A DNA stretch of 64,000 bases from Manganibacter manganicus (GTDB lineage: Bacteria > Pseudomonadota > Alphaproteobacteria > Rhizobiales > Rhizobiaceae). Position 1 is the stretch's first letter. Every line of letters starts with the position of its first letter. The DNA is taken from assembly GCF_002075885.1 (NCBI RefSeq), contig NZ_MDET01000056.1:124001-188000 (forward strand). Direction: 5' to 3'. The notes beneath the pieces were generated by a model. That model was not told the origin of the DNA. It searched no databases and worked only from the letters and a program-made list of their open reading frames with translations. Shown here piece after piece: positions 9,861-18,487 of the stretch. The position numbers and the translations under genes are program-made.

Positions 9861-10361
9861 ATGGATAGACGTCAGCTTTTATCTGGTAGCGCAGCGGCGA
9901 TCGCTGCAATGGGCGCAATACCGCTGCTGTGGCGTAGCGTACGGCCGGAGAAAGCGAGTGCCGAAACCTTCGCCGTAACCAAGACGGACGCGCAATGGCA
10001 TGCCATATTGTCGGATGAGGCGTTCAACGTGCTGCGAAAAGAGGGAACCGAATATCCCGGATCGAGCCCGCTGCTCAACGAACACCGCAAGGGCACTTTT
10101 GCCTGCGCCGGGTGCGCGCAGCCGGTCTATTCCTCGACAACCAAATTCGAATCGGGCACCGGCTGGCCTAGCTTCTGGGAAGCAATGGCAGGCGGCGTCC
10201 TGACGCGGGAAGATACCTCGCTCGGCATGGTACGGGTCGAATGCCATTGCAGCCGCTGCGGCGGCCATCTCGGGCATATTTTCGATGATGGCCCGCCGCC
10301 GACCGGCAAGCGTCATTGCATCAACGGAGTGGCGCTGAGTTTCACGCCGGCGACGGCCTGA
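9861..10361 (+). CDS. msrB: Exported peptide-methionine (R)-S-oxide reductase MsrB
   Basis: Reduces methionine-R-sulfoxide in proteins. From ATG 9861 the protein has 166 residues. It begins with MDRRQLLSGSAAAIAAM, a short twin-arginine-like signal, so it is probably exported to the periplasm. The MsrB fold follows: zinc-binding Cys82/Cys85 and Cys130/Cys133, GTGWPSF, HLGHIFDDGPPPTGKR and the catalytic Cys153 in RHCIN. GAGAGAG precedes the start. The enzyme likely repairs oxidised envelope proteins; no MsrA or MsrPQ gene is adjacent. Confidence 0.93.
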   Translation: MDRRQLLSGSAAAIAAMGAIPLLWRSVRPEKASAETFAVTKTDAQWHAILSDEAFNVLRKEGTEYPGSSPLLNEHRKGTFACAGCAQPVYSSTTKFESGTGWPSFWEAMAGGVLTREDTSLGMVRVECHCSRCGGHLGHIFDDGPPPTGKRHCINGVALSFTPATA

Positions 10362-10365
10362 AGCT

Positions 10366-10435
10366 CCGCTCCACCCTCCCGACGGGAGGATGGAGCGGCA
10401 CGGCAAGACAGGCCGCGGGGGAAGAAGCCTGTCTT
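10366..10435. terminator. Two back-to-back hairpins between convergent msrB and the MFS gene
   Basis: Two strong inverted repeats fill the 92-base convergent gap. The first spans 10366-10398: CCGCTCCACCCTCCC pairs with GGGAGGATGGAGCGG, with one mismatch and a 3-base loop. The second spans 10405-10435: AAGACAGGC pairs with GCCTGTCTT, followed by GTTTC. T-runs are weak, so these may act as terminators or as 3'-end stabilising stems for both converging transcripts. Confidence 0.65.
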
Positions 10436-10453
10436 GTTTCAAAATGCCGATTG

Positions 10454-12058
10454 CTAGTGTCCGCCACCGCCACCGGCCGATTCCGGCGGCTTGCGCATGA
10501 GAATGGCAAACAGCGCCAATGACGCGAACAGCGCGGTGATCAGATAAAAGACATCGGCAAAGGCCATCACCGAAGCCTGCTGATGAGCCATGCCGGAAAG
10601 CCTCGACAGCGCCGCAGTGGCCGCGTCCATGCCGCCATGTGAATCGAAATTGCGTGTCATGTTTTGAAGTTGCATTGCGGTCTCCGCATCACCCCAACGC
10701 ACATGCTCCGCCAACCTTTCATAGTGGAAAGCACCACGGCCGATCAAAAGCGTATTGATGACCGCGAGCCCCACCGCGCCGCCGAGATTGCGCGTCAGGT
10801 TGAACACGCCCGACGCATTTTTCAGGCGCTCGGGCGGCAGCGTTCCGAGCGCGATATTGCTGATCGGCACCATGCACAGCATCATCGAGGCGCCGCGCAG
10901 GATCTGTGGCACAAACAGTTCCCAGAAATCCCAATCGGCGGTGAGGCGCGACATCTGCCAGGTGCCAAGCGCGAAGCCGAGGAAACCGATCATCATCATC
11001 AGGCGCGGGTCCATCTTGCGCGACAGAAAGCCGGATATCGGCGCCATGACGAACATCGCCAGGCCGGAAACAAACAACGCATCGCCGATCATCATGGAAT
11101 CGTAGCCGCGAATGCGTCCGAGAAAGACCGGGTAGAGATAGGTCAGTCCGTAAAGGCCAATGCCCATGACGAAGGAAAAGATCGAGCCAAAGGCGAAATT
11201 GATGTTGGAGAAGGCGCTCATGTCGACGATCGGCTCCTCCGCGGTGAAGATCCGCCAGAAGAATATGAGTGCGCCGATCACCATGACGACGGCACAGACG
11301 AACACCGCCTGATCCTGCAACCAGTCGTGGTTCGGCCCTTCCTCCAGCACATATTCAAGCGAGCCGAGAAAAGCGGCCATGCCGGCAAGGCCCCACCAGT
11401 CGAATTTCTTCATGAGCGAAAGGTCCGGCTTGTCGAAGTCGATCAGCGCCCAGGCCGCACTCGCCACTAGGATACCGGGTACAACATTGATGAGAAACAG
11501 CCAGTGCCAGGAAAAGGCATGGCTGATATAGCCGCCTATGGTCGGACCGATGGTCGGCGCCATGGTTGCCACCAGGCCGATCATCGGTGTCACCACCGCG
11601 CGGCGCGACGGCGGGAAGATGGTGAAGGCAGCCGCGAAAACGCTCGGGATCATGCCGCCGCCGATGAAACCCTGCAACGCGCGATAGACGATCATCTGAT
11701 CGATATTGGTCGCGGTGGCGGCGAGCGCGCTGGAAGCGGTGAAGCCGGCTGCGGCCACCGTGAACAAAACGCGGGTCGAAAGCATGCGTGAGAGAAATCC
11801 CGACAGCGGGATCATGATCACCTCGGCGATCAGATAGGCCGTCTGCACCCAGGCGATTTCGTCGGAACTGGCGGAAAGGCCCGCCTGAATTTCGGTCAGC
11901 GAGGCCGAGACGATCTGAATGTCGAGGATCGCCATGAACATGCCGAACACCATCGCCAGAAAGGCGACGGTGCGGCGTGGGTCGAGCGCATCTGCACGAG
12001 GCGCCGGGCGCGGCGTGGCGGATGCCGGCGTTCCCAGTGCGACGGTTGCGGTGGCCAT
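10454..12058 (-). CDS. DHA2-family MFS drug efflux transporter (EmrB-like)
   Basis: A 534-residue major facilitator with 14 predicted transmembrane helices, the size of EmrB/QacA proton-drug antiporters. It has the first-loop sequence LDIQIVSASLTEIQ after the first helix and the motif-C-like region MIGLVATMAPTIGPTIGGYIS. It forms an operon with the membrane-fusion protein gene 21 bases upstream (12080-13273), so the pair should work as an EmrAB-type pump, with an outer-membrane channel encoded elsewhere. The efflux substrate is unknown. Control by the divergent TetR regulator is indicated by operators at 13299 and 13355. Confidence 0.92.
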   Translation of the reverse strand: MATATVALGTPASATPRPAPRADALDPRRTVAFLAMVFGMFMAILDIQIVSASLTEIQAGLSASSDEIAWVQTAYLIAEVIMIPLSGFLSRMLSTRVLFTVAAAGFTASSALAATATNIDQMIVYRALQGFIGGGMIPSVFAAAFTIFPPSRRAVVTPMIGLVATMAPTIGPTIGGYISHAFSWHWLFLINVVPGILVASAAWALIDFDKPDLSLMKKFDWWGLAGMAAFLGSLEYVLEEGPNHDWLQDQAVFVCAVVMVIGALIFFWRIFTAEEPIVDMSAFSNINFAFGSIFSFVMGIGLYGLTYLYPVFLGRIRGYDSMMIGDALFVSGLAMFVMAPISGFLSRKMDPRLMMMIGFLGFALGTWQMSRLTADWDFWELFVPQILRGASMMLCMVPISNIALGTLPPERLKNASGVFNLTRNLGGAVGLAVINTLLIGRGAFHYERLAEHVRWGDAETAMQLQNMTRNFDSHGGMDAATAALSRLSGMAHQQASVMAFADVFYLITALFASLALFAILMRKPPESAGGGGGH

Positions 12059-12079
12059 GATCGCCTCCTCGAACCCGCG

Positions 12080-13273
12080 TCAGTTGGCGGCGAGCGCCAT
12101 CGTTGCCGCGGGCGCGGTGCGGCTATCGACATCGGCAACGACCGAAAGGCCAGCGCGCAGTTTGCCGGATTCCAGCACCTTCGCAGGAAGATCGATGCGC
12201 ACCGGGACGCGTTGCACCACCTTGGTAAAATTACCCGTGGCGTTTTCCGCCGGCAGCAGCGAGAAAACGGAACCGGAAGCCGGCGCCAACGATGAGACCG
12301 TGCCCTCGAAGGTCTTGTCCGGCAGGGCATCGACCGACAGGCGCACCTTTTCGCCCGGCACCATTCGCGCGAGCTGCGTTTCCTTGAAATTTGCGACGAT
12401 GTAGAGCTTGTTCATCGGCACGACGACGGCAAGCTTCTGACCGGGACTGACAAGATCACCCCGCTCCACCGAGAGATTGCCAATGACGCCGTCATAAGGA
12501 GCGCGCAGCACCGTGAACGATAGATCGCGCTCGGCCTTGGCCTTGGCCAGTTTCAAGGAGCCTAGCGAACTTTGCGATTCCGCCCGCTGGGCCTCAAGCA
12601 CGCCGATATTGGCCTTTGCGGCAGCGATCTGTGCTTCGGCACCGGCAAGCACCGCATTCGCCTGTTCGACCGCCGTGCGAGCATCGTCAAGTTGCGCCTG
12701 CGTGCCGACATGGGCCTTGAGAAGCCGCGCGGCGCGACTTTCCGTACGCGCTGCATTGTCGGCGGCAGCCTGCGCTGAGCCCTTCTGCGCGTTAGCCTGC
12801 TGGAGCGCCGCCTGTGCCGCGACGATCTGCGCATCAATCCGCTCAAGCGTCTTGCCCAAGGTCGTGATCTCGGCCTGTGCTTGCGCGGCGGCGATCTTGT
12901 AATCGCCGTCATCGACGACAAAGAGTGGCTCTCCGGCCCTCACCTTCTGGTTCTCGATCACCTCAACATGGTCGATATAGCCGGAAATCTTCGGCGACAC
13001 GAATGCCATATCAGCCTGTACATAAGCATCGTCGGTCGAGATCATGAAGCGGCCGTCCGTCCAGTAGCCGTAGCCATACCAGGCACCACCGCCAAGCAGC
13101 ACCAGAAGAACGATCAGCAAGAAGAAGGAACGCGCCGAACGCTTCTTCCCAGCGGGTACTGTGGCGGCAACTTCATCGGGCGCGGGCGGCAGCGGCGCTT
13201 CTGCCGCAGGCGGTGCCTTTGCATTGGGAAAAGGGCGCAATTCGGCTATTGTCGAGGCGGACGGCGAGGACAT
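12080..13273 (-). CDS. HlyD/EmrA-family membrane fusion protein
   Basis: A 397-residue periplasmic adaptor with a single N-terminal membrane anchor (about residues 46-68, FFLLIVLLVLLGGGAWYGYGYW). A biotinyl-lipoyl half motif (PKISGYIDHVEVIENQKVRAG) follows, then a long Ala/Gln-rich coiled-coil hairpin (about 120-240), the second half motif (LRAPYDGVIGNLSVERGDLV) and a beta-barrel domain. It is the first gene of the pump operon. A minus-strand -10 (TATAAT at 13291-13296) lies next to a palindrome, so repression by the divergent TetR protein is likely. Confidence 0.93.
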   Translation of the reverse strand: MSSPSASTIAELRPFPNAKAPPAAEAPLPPAPDEVAATVPAGKKRSARSFFLLIVLLVLLGGGAWYGYGYWTDGRFMISTDDAYVQADMAFVSPKISGYIDHVEVIENQKVRAGEPLFVVDDGDYKIAAAQAQAEITTLGKTLERIDAQIVAAQAALQQANAQKGSAQAAADNAARTESRAARLLKAHVGTQAQLDDARTAVEQANAVLAGAEAQIAAAKANIGVLEAQRAESQSSLGSLKLAKAKAERDLSFTVLRAPYDGVIGNLSVERGDLVSPGQKLAVVVPMNKLYIVANFKETQLARMVPGEKVRLSVDALPDKTFEGTVSSLAPASGSVFSLLPAENATGNFTKVVQRVPVRIDLPAKVLESGKLRAGLSVVADVDSRTAPAATMALAAN

Positions 13274-13290
13274 CTGATCTCTCTTGATCT

Positions 13291-13312
13291 ATTATACTGA
13301 ACCGTTCGGTTC
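13291..13312 (-). promoter_or_regulatory. Promoter -10 and TetR-type operator for the efflux operon
   Basis: On the minus strand a perfect -10 hexamer TATAAT (13291-13296) lies 2 bases downstream of the palindrome at 13299-13312 (GAACCG, TT, CGGTTC). The palindrome would fall in the -35/-10 spacer, a classic repressor position. The same GAACC/GGTTC arms occur in the operator at 13355-13372. Confidence 0.75.
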
Positions 13313-13316
13313 GACA

Positions 13317-13372
13317 TTGACATAAACTTGGCGAGCCGCCACATCAAGAAAAAATCGAACCAATTGGTTCGA
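13317..13372 (+). promoter_or_regulatory. TetR gene promoter -35 and perfect 18-bp operator
   Basis: A TTGACA -35 box is at 13317-13322 on the plus strand; its -10 is poor. At 13355-13372 lies a perfect 18-bp palindrome, TCGAACCAATTGGTTCGA, 21 bases before the regulator's start codon. It is the best candidate for autorepression by the TetR protein and shares arms with the efflux-operon palindrome. Confidence 0.75.
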
Positions 13373-13393
13373 ATAATTTCGAAGGGCTCGGAA

Positions 13394-14104
13394 ATGAGCG
13401 ACAATGAATCCGACATATGCGGCAGCAGACCGGGGACTCCCGAATGTCCGCGTCGCGGACGGCCAGCCGCGGGTCACGACCCCGTCAAGCGCCAGCAGAT
13501 CATCGAGGGTGCGCGCCGCGTCTTCATCGACAAGGGCTTCGATGCCGCCTCAATGAACGACATTACCCGTGCGGCCGGCGTTTCCAAGGGCACCATTTAT
13601 GTCTATTTCACCAGCAAGGAAGAACTGTTCGAGGCGCTGATTGAGGAAGAACGCGGCACGATCTTCAAAAATCTTTACGCAGCGTTAGAGCAAGGAGGAC
13701 CGCTGCGCGAAACGCTGGTGGATTTCGGCATTGCGCTTTCGATCAAGATTACGTCCCATAAAGTAATACTTGCGCAACGCACGATCATCGGCGCTTCGGA
13801 AAGAATTCCGGAGCTTGGCCGTCGCTTCTACGAGCGCGGCCCCAAACACGGACATGAGCATCTGGTTCATTTTCTGGAAATGGCCGTGAAACAGGGACTG
13901 CTCGATATCGCAGACCTGGATCTTGCGGCTTACCAGCTTAGCGAATTGAGTCTGGCAGGCTTGTTTCGCCAGTGCCTTTTCGCCTACCGAACCGAGACTC
14001 CGAACGAGACGGAGATCGAATATGTCGTGCGCTCCGGCATCGACGTATTTCTTAAGGCCTACGGCACCGCCAAACTAGCGCGGCAGGAACACGGCAGGAA
14101 GTAA
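13394..14104 (+). CDS. TetR/AcrR-family transcriptional regulator
   Basis: A 236-residue repressor. The N-terminal helix-turn-helix domain (about residues 30-85) shows IIEGARRVFIDKGFDAAS followed by ITRAAGVSKGTIYVYFTSKEELFEAL, the TetR signature. The C-terminal ligand-binding domain (about 90-225) matches no family I can name. The start is ATG 13394; the frame is open further upstream, but that stretch contains the 18-bp operator. It is divergent from the EmrAB-type pump and is its probable drug-responsive repressor. A degenerate third box before the acyl carrier protein gene suggests a wider regulon. Confidence 0.92.
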   Translation: MSDNESDICGSRPGTPECPRRGRPAAGHDPVKRQQIIEGARRVFIDKGFDAASMNDITRAAGVSKGTIYVYFTSKEELFEALIEEERGTIFKNLYAALEQGGPLRETLVDFGIALSIKITSHKVILAQRTIIGASERIPELGRRFYERGPKHGHEHLVHFLEMAVKQGLLDIADLDLAAYQLSELSLAGLFRQCLFAYRTETPNETEIEYVVRSGIDVFLKAYGTAKLARQEHGRK

Positions 14105-14143
14105 AGTAAGCCCGTCATTCGGAATGTACAGGCATTGCGTCAC

Positions 14144-14155
14144 AACCAATCGGTT
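14144..14155. promoter_or_regulatory. Possible third TetR box upstream of the acyl carrier protein gene
   Basis: AACCAATCGGTT matches the core AACCAATTGGTT of the 13355 operator at 11 of 12 positions. It lies about 110 bases before the acyl carrier protein start. It is a suggestive single site only. Confidence 0.4.
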
Positions 14156-14267
14156 TCTATAGAGAATGATAGGATTTGCGGGTTATGATGAAGGCCCGTC
14201 GATCAAAAAGAAAAATGCGGCCATTAGGCGATAGGCGCTTGGCCGGATTGGGGGAGAAAGGGACCGG

Positions 14268-14525
14268 ATGGCTGATCAGCTCGCAACAGAAATTATCGAC
14301 AAGATCAAGGCTCATGCCGAACCTGGTGATGAGGAGATCACGGTCAATACCGAGCTGACATCGTTGGGCATCCACTCTCTCGAACTCACCGAGATCATTT
14401 TCGACCTGGAGGAAGAATACAATATCGAGATCGAGATGAACACGGTCGACGCCTGGAGCAATCTCAAGAATGTCGGGGACATGGTCGAGGCGGTCCGCGC
14501 GCTCATAGACAAGAAGCGCGCCTGA
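14268..14525 (+). CDS. NodF-like acyl carrier protein
   Basis: An 85-residue acyl carrier protein. It resembles rhizobial NodF more than housekeeping AcpP: TELTSLGIHSLELTEII and IEMNTVDAWSNLKNVGDMVEAVRALI follow the NodF pattern. The phosphopantetheine-accepting Ser37 is kept, but the Asp of the usual DSL motif is His (HSL), which may alter recognition by the transferase. The next gene, a ketosynthase, begins at the base after this stop codon (TGA then ATG), a NodF-NodE arrangement. The role is likely synthesis of a special acyl chain. No nodABC is in the window, so a nodulation role is not implied. Confidence 0.85.
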   Translation: MADQLATEIIDKIKAHAEPGDEEITVNTELTSLGIHSLELTEIIFDLEEEYNIEIEMNTVDAWSNLKNVGDMVEAVRALIDKKRA

Positions 14526-15734
14526 ATGCGCAGACGTGTTGTTGTCACCGGCCTGGGTGGAATTTGCGGTCTTGGAAACGATGTGACCACGATCTGGCAC
14601 GAGATGCGTGCCGGTCGCTCGGCCATCGGTCCGATCTCCAATACATCCCTGCACGACATCAAGATCAAGACCGGTTGCGAGATCAAGGCGTTCCCCGAGC
14701 ATGACATCGAGCGCAAGCAGCTTGTCTCCATGGATCGCTTCAGCCTGCTGGCGGTGATTGCCGCTCGTGAAGCTGTGAAGCATTCGGGCCTCAGCATCAG
14801 CGACAACAACACCTACCGCATTGGTACAACTGTCGGCGTCGGCGTCTGCGGCTGGGAAGCAATCGAGGAAAATTATCGCGCCATCCTGCTCGAAGGCAAG
14901 AATCGCGCCGGCATCTTCACCGTCCCGAAGGTAATGCCCAGTGCGGCAGCGGGGCAGGTTTCGATGAATCTCGGCCTACGCGGTCCTGTCTTCGGTGTCA
15001 CCTCGGCCTGCTCGTCGTCGAACCACGCCATCGCCTCGGCAGTTGACCAGATTCGCCTCGGGCGTGCCGACGCCATGCTGGCCGGCGGCACCGATGCACC
15101 TATGGTCTGGGGCATCCTGAAAGGCTGGGAAGCGCTGCGCGTGCTTTCGCCCGACACCTGCCGCCCGTTCTCCGCCAATCGCCAGGGTCTGGTGCTCGGC
15201 GAAGGCGCCGGCATGGCGGTTCTGGAGAGTTTCGAGCATGCCAGCGCGCGGGGGGCCACCATTTTGGGTGAAATCATTGGTGTCGGCCTTTCAGCGGATG
15301 CGTCGGATATTGTCGCGCCCACGGTCGAAGGGCCGGAAAACGCCATGCGCGCTTGCCTGGCCGATGCCGGCCTCACACCCGAGGATGTCGACTACCTCAA
15401 TGCGCATGGCACCGGCACCAAGGCCAATGACCAGATCGAGACCGCCGCGATCAAGCGCGTCTTCGGCCAGCATGCCTATGCGTTATCTGTATCCTCGACG
15501 AAATCCATGCACGCCCATTGCCTCGGCGCTTCGGGCGCGCTCGAGATGATCGCGTGCGTGATGGCAATCCGCGAAGCTATTGTGCCGCCAACCGCCAATT
15601 TCGTTGAGCCTGACCCGGAATGCGATCTCGACGTGACACCGAACACGGCGCGCGAACGCAAGCTGAATGTCGCCCTGAGCAACGCATTCGCCTTTGGCGG
15701 CACGAATGCGGTGCTGGCTTTCAAGGGCGTATGA
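14526..15734 (+). CDS. Beta-ketoacyl-ACP synthase, FabF/NodE-like
   Basis: A 402-residue condensing enzyme that elongates acyl-ACP with malonyl-ACP. The active-site Cys162 lies in [12 protein letters not shown], the first His in [11 protein letters not shown], and the second His in [12 protein letters not shown] (usually KSMTGHLLGAAG, so the surrounding loop is diverged). [12 protein letters not shown] closes the C-terminus. It is coupled without a gap to the NodF-like carrier protein, its presumed partner. The product chain is unknown; dedicated lipid A, capsule or signal-lipid acyl chains are possible. Confidence 0.9.
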   Translation: MRRRVVVTGLGGICGLGNDVTTIWHEMRAGRSAIGPISNTSLHDIKIKTGCEIKAFPEHDIERKQLVSMDRFSLLAVIAAREAVKHSGLSISDNNTYRIGTTVGVGVCGWEAIEENYRAILLEGKNRAGIFTVPKVMPSAAAGQVSMNLGLRGPVFGVTSACSSSNHAIASAVDQIRLGRADAMLAGGTDAPMVWGILKGWEALRVLSPDTCRPFSANRQGLVLGEGAGMAVLESFEHASARGATILGEIIGVGLSADASDIVAPTVEGPENAMRACLADAGLTPEDVDYLNAHGTGTKANDQIETAAIKRVFGQHAYALSVSSTKSMHAHCLGASGALEMIACVMAIREAIVPPTANFVEPDPECDLDVTPNTARERKLNVALSNAFAFGGTNAVLAFKGV

Positions 15735-15821
15735 TCCTGGCGGCATATTGATTGCGAGTCTCAGCACACTAATTTTGAGGCATCCCGCCACGGCGTCCGC
15801 GCCGAACTTCTCCCGGAGCCC

Positions 15822-16529
15822 ATGATGACCGACCTTTCCGCCTTTCCGATCGTCCGGCGTTGGCCGGCCAAACATCCGGACCGGCTTCAGCTCTACTCGG
15901 CGCTGACGCCGAATGGCGTGAAGGTTTCGATCATGCTGGAAGAAATCGGCCTCCCCTATGAGGCCCATTCCATCGATATCGGCAAGGACGAAAGCTGGAC
16001 TCCAGAATTCCTGTCGCTGAATCCCAATGGGAAGATCCCTTCCATCATCGATCCCAACGGTCCTGAGGGAAAGCCGCTCGGTCTGTTCGAATCCGGCGCT
16101 ATCCTGCTCTACCTCGCAGAAAAGACCGGAAAGCTTCTGCCCAATGATCCCTCTCTCCGCTACGAGACGATCCAGTGGGTGTTCTTCCAGATGGCGGCCA
16201 TCGGCCCGATCTTCGGCCAACTCGGCTTCTTTCACAAATTCGCCGGCCGGCAGATTACCGACAAGCGACCGCTGGAACGCTATCGCGCTGAATCGCGCCG
16301 GCTGATCGGCGTGCTGGAAGGCCGGCTCGACGGGCGCGAATGGGTCATGGGCGAGGATTACACCATCGCCGACATTTCGATGCTGGGCTGGGTACGCAAC
16401 CTGATCGGTTTCTACGAAGCGCGCGATCTGGTCGGCTTTGACGACTTTCCCAATGTCGCGGCATGGCTGGAGCGCGGCCTCGCGCGCCCGGCTGTGCAGC
16501 GTGGCCTGACGATCCCGGCAAAACCCTGA
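15822..16529 (+). CDS. Glutathione S-transferase family protein
   Basis: A 235-residue GST with an N-terminal thioredoxin-like domain (about residues 20-110; LYSALTPNGVKVSIMLEEIGLPYEA and the glutathione-binding ESGAILLYLAEKTGKLLP) and a C-terminal helical domain containing DYTIADISMLGWV. The asparagine-containing TPNG and the general layout fit the nu-class/Ure2p-like YfcG-YghU group, which has disulfide reductase activity. ATG 15822 is followed by a second ATG. It stands alone downstream of the ketosynthase and converges with the kinase gene. Confidence 0.9.
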   Translation: MMTDLSAFPIVRRWPAKHPDRLQLYSALTPNGVKVSIMLEEIGLPYEAHSIDIGKDESWTPEFLSLNPNGKIPSIIDPNGPEGKPLGLFESGAILLYLAEKTGKLLPNDPSLRYETIQWVFFQMAAIGPIFGQLGFFHKFAGRQITDKRPLERYRAESRRLIGVLEGRLDGREWVMGEDYTIADISMLGWVRNLIGFYEARDLVGFDDFPNVAAWLERGLARPAVQRGLTIPAKP

Positions 16530-16557
16530 AAAACGCGAAGACCGGTTCGGCCTGCTG

Positions 16558-17184
16558 TCAAGGTACTGCGCGCATGCCGACAATCATGTCGGCGGGGCGA
16601 CGATGCGAAAGCACACGCTCGATATTTGGCATGTCGTTGGAAGCGATCCAGGCGCGGGCATCCTCGTCGGATCGGCCAAGATCGCGCCAACGCTGCATAA
16701 GCCGCCGCTCCAACTCCGCGCGCGGAACATCAACAAAAACCGTCATGTCGAACAGCGGCGCCAGTCTCGCCCATGGCGCTTCGTCGAGCAGCAGATAATT
16801 GCCTTCGACGAGGATGAATTTCATCTCGCCTGAAATGACTGCAGCCGCGGCGCGCGACAATTCCACGCTGCGGTCGAAAATCGGGATTGCAATTTCCGAC
16901 TCCCCGGCCCGGATGCGCTTCAGCAATGCCTCGAAGCCGGTGAAATCGAACGTCTCGGGCGCGCCCTTGCGAGAACGCAAGCCACGACGTTCCAGAATGG
17001 CATCGTCGAAATGGAAGCCGTCCATCGGCACCACCTCGACTGTCTCCTGGGGCAACACATCGCGGAGCCTGGCCGACAAGGTGGATTTGCCGGAACCCGG
17101 CGGCCCGGCAATCGCGACGACAAAGCGCTTGGCCTTGCCCGCATGTTTGAAGATCGTTGCGGCGATGGTGGCAATTTCAGACAT
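16558..17184 (-). CDS. Nucleoside/sugar kinase of the FrcK/YggC type
   Basis: A 208-residue P-loop kinase with Walker A in IAGPPGSGKSTLS (about residues 25-37), the PMDGFHFDDAILE substrate motif, and RKGAPETFDF and FILVEGNYLLLDEAPW, all typical of the phosphoribulokinase/uridine kinase-like group that includes rhizobial FrcK and pantothenate kinase relatives. ATG 17184 has GGGGAG in front. In rhizobia frcK accompanies a fructose ABC transporter; here no transporter is adjacent, and the upstream partner is a mutarotase-like protein (55-base gap). The substrate is probably a sugar or nucleoside. Confidence 0.8.
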   Translation of the reverse strand: MSEIATIAATIFKHAGKAKRFVVAIAGPPGSGKSTLSARLRDVLPQETVEVVPMDGFHFDDAILERRGLRSRKGAPETFDFTGFEALLKRIRAGESEIAIPIFDRSVELSRAAAAVISGEMKFILVEGNYLLLDEAPWARLAPLFDMTVFVDVPRAELERRLMQRWRDLGRSDEDARAWIASNDMPNIERVLSHRRPADMIVGMRAVP

Positions 17185-17239
17185 GGAAACTCCCCACTTC
17201 TCAAGCCATCTTGATGAACCCAAACGACACCGTTTGCCA

Positions 17240-18322
17240 TCAGTTCCCGAGGAACATGCCGTCGAACGGAATATCGCGCCGCGAACCATCGGGCATATCG
17301 AGTTGCAGACGGTCGCTTCGCGACTGGACCGAGAGCGGCGGCCGGCCGCCGACCAGCGGCACCGCTCCAATCACCTGCCGGAATGCAACACGGCGTCCAA
17401 GTTCAAAACAGGTGGCAACCCCCTCGCGCTTCAGCCAGTTATCGCCCAGCGAAGCCGCATGGCCAACGGCGGTACGGCCATCCTCAATGCCCAGAACACC
17501 ACGATGCCGGCCACTCCACGGCGCATAGTCACGACCGCCATTACTGATCCAAAGCATGGTGACCGGAAGTTCGGAAGGATTCTTCAGAACCAGCACCAGA
17601 TCGGCCTCGGCCTCGCGCGCCACGGCAGTCCAGCCCGGACCGTCATGCGCGGCTTCAACCAGGACAACGAAATCCTCGTGACGGCGGTCCATGCGATAGT
17701 CGGTCAGATCGACTGTGCCACCGTCAGCGGCGAGAAAATGCGAAGGATCATCGCTGCGCGCGGGGTAGGCCAGAAGATAGCGCCCGCGCGCCGGGTCCGG
17801 CTCCAACGGATCGCCTGATGTGGCCACGAGGCGCTTCGGCGAAAAGGATAGACGTCCGCCCGATGCCATGACCGTCATGGCGTGGTGGGCAACAGGCATC
17901 GCACCGACGCCCCCGTTAAAGACATGTTCCTGGTAGAGAAAAGGATGCCCATCGCGCAAAGTCAGGATCTTGTCTACCTGCGCACCCATAATCCTGCGCT
18001 GCAACCGCAGGCGCGCGCACCAGCCACCATCGACCGGTCCGTTCTCTATAACAGTCCACGGGCTGTTGGCGCTCCAGCCATGTAGCGGCGCTTCCTCGAT
18101 ATCGCTGGCCGAAAACGGTGCGCACAGGAAATCGCCTGAAAGGCGCGCGACACCCTCGGGCAAACCTTCCGGCAGCATTGCGGCAGGCTCGTCGATCCAG
18201 GGCGCGCGATGCAGCGGCGTCAGTCGACGTCCATCATTTTTGACTTCCATTTTGCTGAGATGGCCGATCGCCAGATCGACCGATACGGAAATGCCGTCTG
18301 CCTCGATTTTCAGTTCGTCCAT
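17240..18322 (-). CDS. Aldose 1-epimerase-like (galactose mutarotase fold) protein
   Basis: A 360-residue all-beta-looking protein with no signal peptide. Features suggesting the galactose mutarotase/DUF4432-like fold are an early RRLTPLHRAPW segment, HGWSANSPW (a His near residue 98), LYQEHVFNGGVG, and VLKNPSELPVTMLWISNGGRDYAPWSGRH with an aromatic-Asn strand near the C-terminus. A strong ribosome binding site, GGAGGGAAA, precedes ATG 18322. It probably acts on a carbohydrate, and its operon partner is the FrcK-like kinase downstream. The fold assignment is an inference; the exact reaction is not known. Confidence 0.6.
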   Translation of the reverse strand: MDELKIEADGISVSVDLAIGHLSKMEVKNDGRRLTPLHRAPWIDEPAAMLPEGLPEGVARLSGDFLCAPFSASDIEEAPLHGWSANSPWTVIENGPVDGGWCARLRLQRRIMGAQVDKILTLRDGHPFLYQEHVFNGGVGAMPVAHHAMTVMASGGRLSFSPKRLVATSGDPLEPDPARGRYLLAYPARSDDPSHFLAADGGTVDLTDYRMDRRHEDFVVLVEAAHDGPGWTAVAREAEADLVLVLKNPSELPVTMLWISNGGRDYAPWSGRHRGVLGIEDGRTAVGHAASLGDNWLKREGVATCFELGRRVAFRQVIGAVPLVGGRPPLSVQSRSDRLQLDMPDGSRRDIPFDGMFLGN

Positions 18323-18463
18323 TTTCCCTCCGATTCGCCTTTTTCGAGCAAAGCGACCCGCGCTCGATCGCGCAAGCATCTCTCATTGCCAAACGCGGTA
18401 ACATCGGTGGATCATCCTTAAGCGAAATGGACGTCCTAGCCGGCTTGCTGTAGGGTCCTCACC

Positions 18464-18469
18464 TATAAT
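18464..18469 (+). promoter_or_regulatory. -10 box candidate before the D,D-carboxypeptidase gene
   Basis: A consensus TATAAT lies 18 bases before the TTG start. No convincing -35 is found at 16-18 bases upstream. If used, the leader would be only about a dozen bases. Confidence 0.45.
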
Positions 18470-18487
18470 ACCCGTCTTGCACAGATT

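Noticed and set aside
14268-15734. Nodulation genes nodF and nodE
   Set aside because: The proteins are NodF/NodE-like, but no nodABC, nodD or symbiosis-type genes are in the window and the carrier motif differs, so a nodulation role is not supported.
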